DNA from: an uncultured Flavobacteriales bacterium
GTDB taxonomy: Bacteria; Bacteroidota; Bacteroidia; Flavobacteriales_G; Salibacteraceae
Assembly: GCA_913057205.1 (NCBI GenBank)
Contig: CAJXNO010000005.1
Location: 44,620 to 108,619, forward strand
DNA: 64,000 nucleotides
Direction: 5' to 3'
Shown: positions 53,570 to 62,459 of the stretch, piece after piece
Numbering within the stretch: position 1 is the stretch's first letter
How the letters are laid out: every line of letters starts with the position of its first letter
The notes under the pieces: generated by a model
Seen by the model: only the letters and a program-made list of their open reading frames with translations
Told to the model about the DNA's origin: nothing
The model's database searches: none
Made by a program: the position numbers and the translations under genes

Positions 53570-54502
53570 TTAGTCACGGAGTGCCTTGTACACTACATCT
53601 AAACCTGTTTGCAGATCGGTATTCGGCTTGTAATTGATGAAGCGTTCGAGTTTCGCTGAACTACCGAACCGACGTCCTACCTCGTAATCGTATCGCTTCT
53701 TGGGTGCATTGATGTATTTTATCTCAGAGCTCGATTGGGTCATATTCTTGATGATCTCTGCCAACTCACCGATTGTAGACTCACGCTCATTGGCCACATT
53801 GAAGATCTCAAAACCCTTCACCCGATCGCCCAATAAAATGGATGCCTTCACAGCATCATCTACGTAGGTAAAGTCTCGTGTTTGCTCGCCGGAGCCATAC
53901 ACCGTTATCGGACTGTTCTGCGTGGCTTGCTCGAAGAACCGTGGGATTACCATTCGGTTGTCTTGACGAAGTCCGTAAACATTAAAGAAACGGATCGCCA
54001 CCGAATGAATGCCTTTCTCCTCATACAATGATGCCAAGTAGATTTCATTGTATCGCTTTGCCATTGCGTAGCTCGTTCTCGGGTCAACTAAGATCTCTTC
54101 ATCCACACTTTTCTCAAGCGCTAAATGACCATACACACCGCTTGTAGAAGCATAAACAATCGTCTTAATACCATTCTCAATAGCAGCTCTTGCAACGCTT
54201 TGCATGCCATTCACCTCTGTTTCCATCGTCTCTATCGGATTGTCTGCAACAATATCAACCCCTAAAATGGCTGCAAAGTGATAGATAAGGTCAGCTCCCT
54301 TTGAAATATCCGCTACCTTTTGTTCGTCGGAAACGTCTACCCGATGAAACTCGATCTGCTTGAATACATCTTTCGGAATCTTATTGCCACGAAGCAAGGT
54401 GTCAATAACAACTACCTCATCTCCGCGCTCCACCAATTTGGATACCAAGTGTGAACCAATAAAACCCGCTCCACCTGTAACTACAATTCGTTGTTTGCTC
54501 AT
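53570..54502 (-). CDS. NAD-dependent nucleotide-sugar epimerase/dehydratase
   Basis: A 310-residue extended short-chain dehydrogenase. NAD binding is at IVVTGGAGFIGSHLVSKLVE, Ser/Thr in YASTSGVYG and the catalytic pair in TSYAMAKRYNEIYLA. RFFNVYGLRQDNRMVIPRF and the C-terminal TIGELAEII and GRRFGSSAKLERFI follow. It resembles UDP-glucose/UDP-GlcNAc 4-epimerases and related WbpP/WcaG enzymes; the exact product cannot be set. I start at 54502 because the 27 upstream codons in frame extend beyond the Rossmann N-terminus. It is divergent from the PASTA gene with a 94-base gap. Confidence 0.9.
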   Translation of the reverse strand: MSKQRIVVTGGAGFIGSHLVSKLVERGDEVVVIDTLLRGNKIPKDVFKQIEFHRVDVSDEQKVADISKGADLIYHFAAILGVDIVADNPIETMETEVNGMQSVARAAIENGIKTIVYASTSGVYGHLALEKSVDEEILVDPRTSYAMAKRYNEIYLASLYEEKGIHSVAIRFFNVYGLRQDNRMVIPRFFEQATQNSPITVYGSGEQTRDFTYVDDAVKASILLGDRVKGFEIFNVANERESTIGELAEIIKNMTQSSSEIKYINAPKKRYDYEVGRRFGSSAKLERFINYKPNTDLQTGLDVVYKALRD

Positions 54503-54596
54503 CGTTCTTTCATGAGTGACAAATGTGATAATTTCAACGCAATCATGCCCGAGAAGTTCTGCGATAACGTGTTCCTGTTCCAATTATCTTTGGCCC

Positions 54597-55409
54597 ATGC
54601 TTAAGGCAATTTTTTCCAAACGCTTCGTGATGCACCTGATCTTAGGACTCCTTCTATCCGTTGCAGCCATTGCAGGTGCCTATTTCTTTTTGTTGGGCTA
54701 TACAAGGCAAGAAGCGGTGGTTGAAGTGCCTAAACTCGAGCGTTTCGATCTATTCGAAGCAGAAACTGCATTGAAAAGCCTCAACTTGGAAGGCGTAGTA
54801 GTAGACTCCCTCTACCTTCCAGAAAAGCGAGGTGGAGAGATCGTAGATCAAACGCCCGCTGCTGGATCAAACGTTAAAGAGCACCGAAAAATATATCTCA
54901 CCATTGCACGTTATAATGCGCCTATGGTTCGCATTCCTGACATCCTCGACCAGACCCTCGCACTTGCCCTCGCCAAATTGGAGTCATACGACATAAAAAT
55001 CGATGAATTGATCAGTCGCTCGAGTGAATGTACAGACTGCGTGATAGGAATAGAGATGAACGGAAAACCACTCAAGCCAGGCGATGCGATCAATAAGGGT
55101 GCCTCCATCGACCTTGTTGTAGGTGAAGGAGCTACGGGTGAACGTATACCCGTTCCCGTTCTCTACGGTCTGAGCCTAGACGAAGCACAAACCCTTCTCA
55201 ATTTGGATGGCTTGAACCTCGGAGCAACTCCATATTTGGATTGTGAGAACGCTGAAGATTCTGCCAATGCGCGTGTATTCAAACAAACACCTGACCCAGA
55301 CGCCGGAGAGCGCGTACCACGCGGTGGATCCGTAGATGTCTACCTTTCTGCCGACTTGGAGAAGATTCCACCTGTCAACTTGGATTCCATCAAATCCCGA
55401 TTACGGTGA
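54597..55409 (+). CDS. PASTA-domain membrane protein
   Basis: A 270-residue protein with a short basic N-terminus, one transmembrane helix (MHLILGLLLSVAAIAGAYFF) and three PASTA domains outside. The first is at about 40-105 (VPKLERFDLFEAETALKSLN, with QTPAAGSNV), the second at about 108-185 (MVRIPDILDQTLALALAKLE), the third at about 190-260 (VPVLYGLSLDEAQTLLNLDG, with QTPDPDAGERVPRGGSVDVY). PASTA domains bind peptidoglycan fragments; without a kinase domain this looks like a cell-wall sensing or scaffolding protein. The start is placed just before the helix. It overlaps the next gene by one base (TGATG). Confidence 0.88.
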   Translation: MLKAIFSKRFVMHLILGLLLSVAAIAGAYFFLLGYTRQEAVVEVPKLERFDLFEAETALKSLNLEGVVVDSLYLPEKRGGEIVDQTPAAGSNVKEHRKIYLTIARYNAPMVRIPDILDQTLALALAKLESYDIKIDELISRSSECTDCVIGIEMNGKPLKPGDAINKGASIDLVVGEGATGERIPVPVLYGLSLDEAQTLLNLDGLNLGATPYLDCENAEDSANARVFKQTPDPDAGERVPRGGSVDVYLSADLEKIPPVNLDSIKSRLR

Positions 55410-57640
55410 TGCAGGGTTCACGTGTCATTTTTATTCTGATGCTCCTTATCGGTGTATCTAGCGTACATGCCCAAGAGGATTTGTATGAGCTTAGAAATGC
55501 TCATGCTGTACAGGTGGCCCAGGATGCATTGAAAGCGGGCAAAGCAGTAAGTGCAGTACGTAGCGCAAATATTGACCGTGGACGTTTCATCTACATGGTC
55601 GACACCCTTCCGCTTCCCTTCTTTGACGACTTCTCAACCGACCGCATCAAACGCCTTGATGCCAAGATCGGGGATCCAGATGTGAGCCTTAAGATCGATT
55701 ACGACTTTAAAGTGAATGGAGACGCTCCGGTATCACTCACCTACATGGATGATACCACTAAATCAACGATTAAGACCCTTGGTGGACAACTTATCAGCTA
55801 TAATAACCCGACCCTCTTCATCACGTTTTATGAAGACGGTGAGCCCATTGGCGCTGATACCGGATGGACAAATGTTTTACAAGCCTTTGACGAGGCCACA
55901 GGCTTGGTAACCTGCGACACATTGGTTCCGGATCAGTCACTGATCAACACGCCAGATACGTTTTATCGGGTCAGCGATGACCGTTCACTCTGGGTGCCGC
56001 CGATCGATTCTTTCGATACGAACATATCGGCTCCGTTCATCAACAATAGCTATGCAAAGAACCCCATCACACAGGGTGTAGCTACATTCGATGGAACAGA
56101 TCGTCGTGGTTTCCCTTACGACATCACAACCGAGACCACCTATGGTCTAGCCGATCAGTTGATCTCGAAACCTTTGGCATTGGATTCCACCATGATCAAC
56201 GTTTACTTGAGTTTCTTCTATCAAGCTGGTGGAAACGGCAATTTTCCAGACGAAGAAGACTCATTGGTGCTTCAGTTCTTCGATGTTCAGGATTCTGTTT
56301 GGCGTGCAGCTTGGTCAACACCCGGGCCTACCGTAGAAGACAGCAACTTTTCAGAACAGGTGTTTGTACGCATCGAGGGCCGGCCATACCTTCAGGATGG
56401 TTTCCGCTTTCGGTTCATCAACTACGCAACACTGGCGGGCAGCTTTGATCACTGGCACATCGATTACGTTCGACTTGATGAAGACCGTGACACCTTGCGC
56501 GAAGACACAATCAATGATGTGGCTTTCTTGAATGGTATCCGAAGCTTCTTGAATGATTTTACAGCGGTGCCTTATCAGCACTATCTTGAGAATCCAGCGT
56601 TTTTCGAACGTGACCGGGTTTCCACTCGAGCAATCAATCTAGGTAGCGAGGAGGTATTTGTGCAAGGTTTGCGCTATGAGGCGTTCACCCCTTCTGGGGC
56701 GCCGGCATTCAGTGCGATCACGTCCAACCCAAACATTCCTGCCTTCTCGAGGCAAACTGCTCTTTATCCCATTGAGGACGAAGCCTTGTTTCCTGACCTA
56801 GGAACATCATCTGCTGATTTTGAGGTGCGCTGCCGTTTTACCGTTTCTGGACTGAGCAACGAACAGCAGATCAACGATACCATTAGGACTTACCAAGAAT
56901 TCAGGAACTACTATGCCTACGATGACGGAACCGCAGAAAAGGCGTATGCCCTGACAGGAGCTGGGTTGAAACTCGCTTATGAATTCAATACCCCGATCGC
57001 AGACACCCTCAAAGCCATTTATTTCAACTTCCCACAAACATTGCATGATGAGAACGAAGAACTCTCCATCGAGATCATGGTTTGGGAGAGTTTAGAAGGC
57101 GATCCCATTTATGTTTCGGAACAATTGGTTGAACCTAGCTACACAGATGGGAATCGTTTTCTACGCATCAAACTTGAAGAACCCGTACCTGTAAAAGATC
57201 GATTCTTCATCGGATTCAGACAAATTGAAGCAACCAAGATCTATGTAGGCTTCGATGTTAACACGAACGCTTCTAATTTCATCCATTACGAGATCAATGG
57301 AACCTGGTACGAAAGTAGCTTTGCTGGTGCGTTGTTGATGAGGCCGCACTTCAGCGATCAGGACTTGCTCGGCACTCCCGAGATCAGTGTAAAACCAAAG
57401 GCTTCTCCCCTTCGCTTGTTCCCGAATCCAACTCAAAACAGGGTCAACATTGCCCTTCCCGATCAAACGATCCAAACTGCCTATGTGCTCGACCTCTATG
57501 GGCGATTGATCCTGCAACGTGAGTTCTATGCAGGCAACGCTACTTTGGACTTGTCTGGCCTTCCAAATGGCATCTACATCGTAAGCGTTACCAGTGAATC
57601 TGGTGAAATCCACACGAAAAAACTCATCCTCCGGCATTGA
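55409..57640 (+). CDS. T9SS type A sorting-domain protein
   Basis: A 743-residue exported protein. It has a signal peptide (IFILMLLIGVSSVHAQ) and a large beta-rich body without recognised catalytic motifs (for example LSFFYQAGGNGNFPDEEDSL and HWHIDYVRLDED, jelly-roll-like). The C-terminal type A sorting domain includes LRLFPNPTQNRVNIALPD, DLYGRLILQ and GLPNGIYIVSVTSESGE. It should cross the outer membrane through the type IX system and be anchored or released. It starts at ATG 55409 overlapping the PASTA stop by one base, and its end overlaps the pseudouridine synthase start by 4 bases, so it has been inserted into, or belongs to, a coupled trio. Confidence 0.9.
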   Translation: MQGSRVIFILMLLIGVSSVHAQEDLYELRNAHAVQVAQDALKAGKAVSAVRSANIDRGRFIYMVDTLPLPFFDDFSTDRIKRLDAKIGDPDVSLKIDYDFKVNGDAPVSLTYMDDTTKSTIKTLGGQLISYNNPTLFITFYEDGEPIGADTGWTNVLQAFDEATGLVTCDTLVPDQSLINTPDTFYRVSDDRSLWVPPIDSFDTNISAPFINNSYAKNPITQGVATFDGTDRRGFPYDITTETTYGLADQLISKPLALDSTMINVYLSFFYQAGGNGNFPDEEDSLVLQFFDVQDSVWRAAWSTPGPTVEDSNFSEQVFVRIEGRPYLQDGFRFRFINYATLAGSFDHWHIDYVRLDEDRDTLREDTINDVAFLNGIRSFLNDFTAVPYQHYLENPAFFERDRVSTRAINLGSEEVFVQGLRYEAFTPSGAPAFSAITSNPNIPAFSRQTALYPIEDEALFPDLGTSSADFEVRCRFTVSGLSNEQQINDTIRTYQEFRNYYAYDDGTAEKAYALTGAGLKLAYEFNTPIADTLKAIYFNFPQTLHDENEELSIEIMVWESLEGDPIYVSEQLVEPSYTDGNRFLRIKLEEPVPVKDRFFIGFRQIEATKIYVGFDVNTNASNFIHYEINGTWYESSFAGALLMRPHFSDQDLLGTPEISVKPKASPLRLFPNPTQNRVNIALPDQTIQTAYVLDLYGRLILQREFYAGNATLDLSGLPNGIYIVSVTSESGEIHTKKLILRH

Positions 57641-58698
57641 GTTCAGCAGAGCATGATATCCATGATGACGAAGAGGATTTCAATGATGAACTCTTCGAAC
57701 ACCACAAAGCTAAAGCTGATGCTGGACAAGCACCACTGCGCATAGATAAATTTCTGGTAGACCGAATTCCGAATCTCTCTCGAAGCAAAATCGCAGAGGC
57801 CGCCAGAAGCGGACATGTTCAAGTAAATGGAATTGCTGTAAAACCGAATCACAAGGTAAAGCCAGAGGATGAAGTCAGCATTGTTTACTCGGAACCCAAA
57901 AGAACGCTTAAACTGATACCGGAGGACATTCCTTTGGACATCGTGTATGAGGATGACGCCGTCCTTGTAATCAACAAACCAGCCGATTTTGTAGTACACC
58001 CCGGACACGGAAACTACAGTGGAACCTTGGTCAATGCCTTGCTTCATCATTTCGGCCACCTGCCTAGTAATCCCAGCAGTGATACCGCCTACCCCGGTTT
58101 AGTACATCGCATCGATAAAGACACAACGGGGTTGCTGGTTATTGCTAAGAAAGAAGAGGTGCTCACACATCTGGCAGGACAATTCTTTAAACGAACAACC
58201 TCCAGAAACTACATTGCCTTGGTTTGGGGAGATATAGAAGAGGACTCAGGCACGATCGAAGGAAATATAGGAAGATCATTTTCTGATCGCAAACAGATGA
58301 CGGTCTACGAAGACCCCGAAGAAGGAAAGCCTGCCATTACCCATTATGAGGTGCTCGAACGATTGGGATATGTTACCCTCATCAGATGCAAGCTGGATAC
58401 TGGCCGAACACACCAGATCCGCGTGCACCTGAAACATATCGGCCACACCCTCTTTGGAGATGTTAGGTATGGAGGCAATAAAATACTCAAAGGCACTACG
58501 TTCACGAAGTACCGTCAGTTCGTTGAGAATTGCTTCCAGATCTTACCACGACAAGCGCTGCATGCACAAACCCTTGGCTTCACACACCCCGAAACCGGAA
58601 AGTGGATGGAGTTTGAAGCAGCAATGCCGGATGATCTCGTACAAGTAGTGGAGAAGTGGCGACGCTACGTGAAAGCGAATCACGGAGAAATCCAGTAG
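57637..58698 (+). CDS. RluA-family 23S rRNA pseudouridine synthase
   Basis: A 353-residue RluC/RluD-like enzyme isomerising uridines in 23S rRNA. An S4 RNA-binding domain lies at about 35-95 (LRIDKFLVDRIPNLSRSKIA). The catalytic domain has the active-site Asp in GLVHRIDKDTTGLLVIAKKE, then YIALVWG and CKLDTGRTHQIRVHLKHIGH. The first 25 residues are acidic. The only in-frame start is TTG at 57637, overlapping the previous stop as TTGA; no ATG occurs before the S4 domain. PASTA and RluA genes often sit together in this phylum. Confidence 0.93.
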   Translation: MSSAEHDIHDDEEDFNDELFEHHKAKADAGQAPLRIDKFLVDRIPNLSRSKIAEAARSGHVQVNGIAVKPNHKVKPEDEVSIVYSEPKRTLKLIPEDIPLDIVYEDDAVLVINKPADFVVHPGHGNYSGTLVNALLHHFGHLPSNPSSDTAYPGLVHRIDKDTTGLLVIAKKEEVLTHLAGQFFKRTTSRNYIALVWGDIEEDSGTIEGNIGRSFSDRKQMTVYEDPEEGKPAITHYEVLERLGYVTLIRCKLDTGRTHQIRVHLKHIGHTLFGDVRYGGNKILKGTTFTKYRQFVENCFQILPRQALHAQTLGFTHPETGKWMEFEAAMPDDLVQVVEKWRRYVKANHGEIQ

Positions 58699-58704
58699 TC
58701 GTCG

Positions 58705-58986
58705 CTAAAACTTCGCACACGGAATAAAAAACCTACTCCTGCTTCGTTTTCGTTTTGCCCGATCACTAGCCATCTCGATGATCAAGGAAACTTCGTTTGC
58801 TCCGCCTCAATTCACCGCCAACTTAGATAGGATAAGGTCGTAGGAATAACCAAAAGCAAGATCCTTGTATTCAAAGCCAATCAATGCTACTACAGCATCT
58901 TGGTTAGGCTGTTGATACCCATTCGGTTTAAGAAATGGAATACCCCGGTAGTAGATGCCCGTTGTAATGATCTTGTACTTGAAAAA
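58705..58986 (-). pseudogene. PorP/SprF family protein, C-terminal remnant
   Basis: Only the last part of a PorP/SprF-type outer-membrane protein remains: TTGIYYRGIPFLKPNGYQQP, then LIGFEYKDLAFGYSYDLILS. An in-frame TGA at 58807-58809 interrupts it where relatives have a Ser before GGA(H)E. The same frame then continues GGANEVSL and a basic tail ending RFFIPCAKF with TAG at 58705. Upstream the frame runs directly into the PKD remnant at about 58985, so the N-terminal three quarters are deleted. PorP/SprF proteins partner T9SS-secreted adhesins such as SprB. Confidence 0.83.
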
Positions 58987-59744
58987 TGAACTACGGTGTC
59001 TGGATAACACAATTAGGTAAAGTCTGCCGCGATCTGTGCATCATCCAAATCGTAGATCTGTATCGGGTTGAAGGTAGCTTCTATTGGATTACCAAAGCTG
59101 CAGAAGCTCTCAGCGGTCAAAGTTACCTCGGTCACACAGTCTACCGTGTTCTGGGCGTAGGTATGTGTGATGGTTTGACCGGCATTTCCCGGACCAAAGG
59201 TCTGGATTTGACTACCATCACCAAAGTCCCACGTGAATGTGGTATTCTGAGATACATCTGTGCTGCTATTGGTAAAGATCAAATCTGCTGGAGCACATGT
59301 TTGGGTAACACCGCCTATTGGGATCTGAATGGATGCATTCACAGGCTCTTCCATCACCACCAAACCATTGATGGTGCAATTGTTGGTGGTATCCGTAATG
59401 GTTACGTTGTAGTTGGCTATGCCAGCGGTATACGTATGTGAAATAAAGTTGGGTGGCACCAGACCATTGACCACCGCATTCGGAGAACCATCACCCCAAT
59501 CAATGATCAGGTACCCCAAGTTATTAGGTGACTGCAAGAACAGGGTGAAGTTGTTTCCAGAGCAACTCACCCATTGAGGATTGTTGACCGCATTACCTTG
59601 TCCATTGTACACTGTGCACTGGGCATGCGCGTAGGCTGCCATCAGACAAAAGAGTATGATTAAAGGTATCCTCCGGATTATTCGATAAACCAGATTATAC
59701 GAAAATACGGGAGTTTCAGGTCGAGAAACATAGATTAGTCGCAT
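58980..59744 (-). pseudogene. PKD-domain adhesin, N-terminal remnant
   Basis: The first 243 residues of a PKD-repeat surface protein. An N-terminal signal helix (IPLIILFCLMAAYAHAQ) is followed by PKD-like domains with LIIDWGDGSPNAVV near residue 82 and FTWDFGDGSQIQTF near 170. The frame ends at TAA 59013-59015 after QIAADFT, yet reads on as LCYPDTVVHF, the usual start of the next PKD domain, before meeting the PorP/SprF remnant at about 58985. Related proteins run to well over a thousand residues with a gliding-motility C-terminal domain, so several kilobases have been lost between the two remnants. It is divergent from the flavoprotein gene. Confidence 0.83.
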
Positions 59745-59900
59745 AGCACAGAATTAAACGTTCGGTTCAAGCAGGGTGCTAGCGATTCAACAGAAGATAG
59801 CTAAGGGTAACTACTCATAAGACCGCAATCAAACACAAATGGTTGCCTAGACCAGCGTAATAGCGCCTAATTTTTGACTACTTTAGTTAAAATCTCTGAG

Positions 59901-61394
59901 GTGGAACAGTACGATATTTGCGTAATTGGCGCAGGACCTTCCGGATACGCTGCCGCGATGCGGGCGATTGATTTTGGCCGAAAAGTCATCCTCATTGAAC
60001 GGGGTAAGGTAGGTGGTGCGGCCATCTATGATGGTGCATTAACTTCCAAAACCACATGGGAGCTTGCTATGCGCGTAGCTGGTATCAATGAGATGCTGCA
60101 ATCCCAAAACAGAAAGCTTTTCTCAATGGATTGGGAAGATGTGCAGCAAACCGTTCGAGAATCCATCTTTGATCGGAAGCAACAATTCTCTGCACACCTC
60201 AAGCTGCTCAAGGAAGAAACATCCACGGTTCGATTCAGGCATGCGCGAGGCTCGGCTTACCTGCTGACCGACCATGAAGTGCTCATCACCAGTAAGAAAG
60301 GTGAAGAAGTAATCCATGCGGAACACATCATCATCGCAACTGGAAGTAGACCTAGAAAACTCCCTAACATAGAGGTGGATGAGAAGATCATCATGACCTC
60401 TGACGGCATCCATCATATGGATCACTACCCAAAAAGTTTAGTCATCCTTGGTGCTGGAGTTATCGGCTGTGAATATGCAACCATCTTTTCCAACTTTGGA
60501 AAAACGAAGGTTTACCTAATCGATCGAGCCGACCGTATCTTACCGTTCGAAGATGAAGACATCGCCAAAATGGTGAGCGATAACTTGGAGAAAAAAGGGG
60601 TCACCATCCATAGCACAGCGAAACTAGAGCGAATGGAGATTGTGGACGGAGAGGTCGAGTACGAGATTTCCAACACCGATGGAACTACAGAGGTCATCCG
60701 CGTTGAAAAAGCATTATTATCGGTAGGACGGATTCCCAACTCTGAAAACCTCGGACTTGAGAATGCCGGAGTAACGGTTGACCAAAGGGGATACATCACA
60801 GATCACAACACCCAAACCAAAATTCCGAATATTTATGCCGTTGGAGATGTTTCTGGGCACATAGCGTTGGTGAATATGGGTGAGATAGAAGCGCGCCACG
60901 CCGTGGAGCAGATCGTAGGCTATGACCATATTGACGAATCTGTTTCCTATGATAATATCTGCACCATCATGTTCCTAGATCCTGAAGTAGCTGCCGTGGG
61001 CATGAACGAGCAAAACTGCATTGAAAAAGGTATTCCCGTTAAAGTGGTGAAGTTAGACTTCAGCTGCATCGCTCGGGCCATCGCCATGCGCAAGACGCAA
61101 GGTTTTTTCAAAATCATCGTGACTGACGATGATCAAATGCGCATACTCGGCATGAGGGCTATTGGAGAACACGCTTCCAGTGCAATTCAAGCCATCGGAC
61201 TGCTCATCAAGATGAATCAGCCGATTGAAGTACTTGCTGACCTCGTCCATCCCCATCCGTCGATCATCGAAGGAATACAAGAATGTGTGAGGATGCTCCT
61301 CAACAAATCGATCTTCAAGTCAGCAGTCATGAAAGATGCCATGCAATGCTACCGCAGAAACGCCCTTGAGGTAGAGCATCTACAAGAGCTCTGA
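59901..61394 (+). CDS. Dihydrolipoamide-dehydrogenase-like flavoprotein without redox disulfide
   Basis: A two-dinucleotide-binding flavoprotein with FAD site YDICVIGAGPSGYAAAMRA, NAD(P) site LVILGAGVIGCEYATIF, IYAVGDVSGHIALV, and the dimer-interface HPHPSIIEGIQE. Where lipoamide dehydrogenases have two Cys it reads GGAAIYDGALTSKTTWEL, so the redox disulfide is gone. This places it near soluble transhydrogenase-like members, which transfer hydride between nicotinamides without the disulfide; the substrate is unknown. I start at GTG 59901 (497 residues). TTG 59874, giving 506, is possible, but a TAATTTTTG box at 59868 would put the RNA start after it. The stop abuts the convergent peroxidase stop. 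Confidence 0.87.
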   Translation: MEQYDICVIGAGPSGYAAAMRAIDFGRKVILIERGKVGGAAIYDGALTSKTTWELAMRVAGINEMLQSQNRKLFSMDWEDVQQTVRESIFDRKQQFSAHLKLLKEETSTVRFRHARGSAYLLTDHEVLITSKKGEEVIHAEHIIIATGSRPRKLPNIEVDEKIIMTSDGIHHMDHYPKSLVILGAGVIGCEYATIFSNFGKTKVYLIDRADRILPFEDEDIAKMVSDNLEKKGVTIHSTAKLERMEIVDGEVEYEISNTDGTTEVIRVEKALLSVGRIPNSENLGLENAGVTVDQRGYITDHNTQTKIPNIYAVGDVSGHIALVNMGEIEARHAVEQIVGYDHIDESVSYDNICTIMFLDPEVAAVGMNEQNCIEKGIPVKVVKLDFSCIARAIAMRKTQGFFKIIVTDDDQMRILGMRAIGEHASSAIQAIGLLIKMNQPIEVLADLVHPHPSIIEGIQECVRMLLNKSIFKSAVMKDAMQCYRRNALEVEHLQEL

Positions 61395-62459
61395 TCAAGG
61401 CACCAGGTCAGGATTCTGAACGAAATTGCTGTCTGTCATCAATAGAATGAAAGACTTCAGTGCCTCCTTTTCGAATGGACTGAGGCGCACCCCACCTTGG
61501 AAGGCAAACTCCATCAAGACATCAACATTCCTGTTGTTCTGAACGCTATCGCTGTAGAAATCGATGACTTCATCGATCGTTTCGAATCGACCATCATGCA
61601 TGTAAGGCGCCGTGAAAATCAAGTTCCTCAAGGTGGGCGTTTTGAACTTGCCAAAGTCTGCTTCATTGCCCGTAACGTCGTATAACCCGGGCTTCAAATC
61701 CTCATCGCTGTCAAGTCCATTGTTGTGAAAGAGATTATCCGTGGTCAAAACCGTGCCATGACAATGGAAACAGTCCCCCCTTTCACTGTTGAAAATGGCC
61801 TGACCGATGGCTTCCATCTCCGTGAGCTCATATTCACCCTTCAGCCAATCATCAAACTTACTATTGGCGCTCACCAAGGTCAATTCATATTGTACCAAGG
61901 CTTGAGCAACAAGGTTTGAATCAATCGTTCGTGTGCCGAAGGCCGCTTCAAACAAAACGGGATACTCGGGGTGTTCTTGCAAACGTGAGACAGCTTCATC
62001 CCAAGAGAGATCCATCTCCAAGGGATTGACTACGGGCTTCAGCGCCTGTTCTTCTCGCGACTTGGCACGTCCGTTCCAAAAGAACTCGTTCATCCAGGCC
62101 ATATTGAAAAGTGGCATAGAGTGAAACGTTGTCGCTTCACCATTGGTTCCAATACTTCGTACACGTGGATCAGAGAACGAACTGGATTGAAAATGACAAG
62201 AGCCACAGTTCACATTTCGATTCTTAGAGAGGATATTATCGAAGAACAATTTTTTACCGAGAGCAATTCCTTCTTCGGTCAAGCGCTTATCCTTATCCAA
62301 AAAGTAATCCGGAAAGTTTGCAGGCACCTCTAGGTAAAAAGGAGTCGGACCATCTGAAGCTTGATGAATTCCATCAGGATCAAACGTAGGATCCTCTGAA
62401 CAATTCACCGCGATCTGAACCACGAGCATCAAGGCTGATATAGTCAATAGCTTCCTCAT
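61395..62459 (-). CDS. Di-haem cytochrome c peroxidase (MauG/CcpA family)
   Basis: A 354-residue exported protein with a hydrophobic signal (possibly a lipoprotein, with Cys near residue 20) and two haem c sites: CGSCH near residue 81 and CFHCH near 228. Between and after them are family segments FWNGRAKSREEQALKPVVNP, KFKTPTLRNLIFTAPYMHDG and the distal-loop Met/His residues around them. It reduces hydrogen peroxide, or in MauG-like members oxidises another protein, in the periplasm. It overlaps the S8 protease gene by 4 bases (ATGA) on the same strand, so both are translated from one message. Confidence 0.92.
   Translation of the reverse strand: MRKLLTISALMLVVQIAVNCSEDPTFDPDGIHQASDGPTPFYLEVPANFPDYFLDKDKRLTEEGIALGKKLFFDNILSKNRNVNCGSCHFQSSSFSDPRVRSIGTNGEATTFHSMPLFNMAWMNEFFWNGRAKSREEQALKPVVNPLEMDLSWDEAVSRLQEHPEYPVLFEAAFGTRTIDSNLVAQALVQYELTLVSANSKFDDWLKGEYELTEMEAIGQAIFNSERGDCFHCHGTVLTTDNLFHNNGLDSDEDLKPGLYDVTGNEADFGKFKTPTLRNLIFTAPYMHDGRFETIDEVIDFYSDSVQNNRNVDVLMEFAFQGGVRLSPFEKEALKSFILLMTDSNFVQNPDLVP

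Noticed and set aside
54585..54592. TATCTTTG as the promoter -7 element of the PASTA gene
   Set aside because: It fits TAnnTTTG but lies only 4 bases before the chosen ATG and has no TTG at the right distance; a leaderless start inside the gene is not supported.
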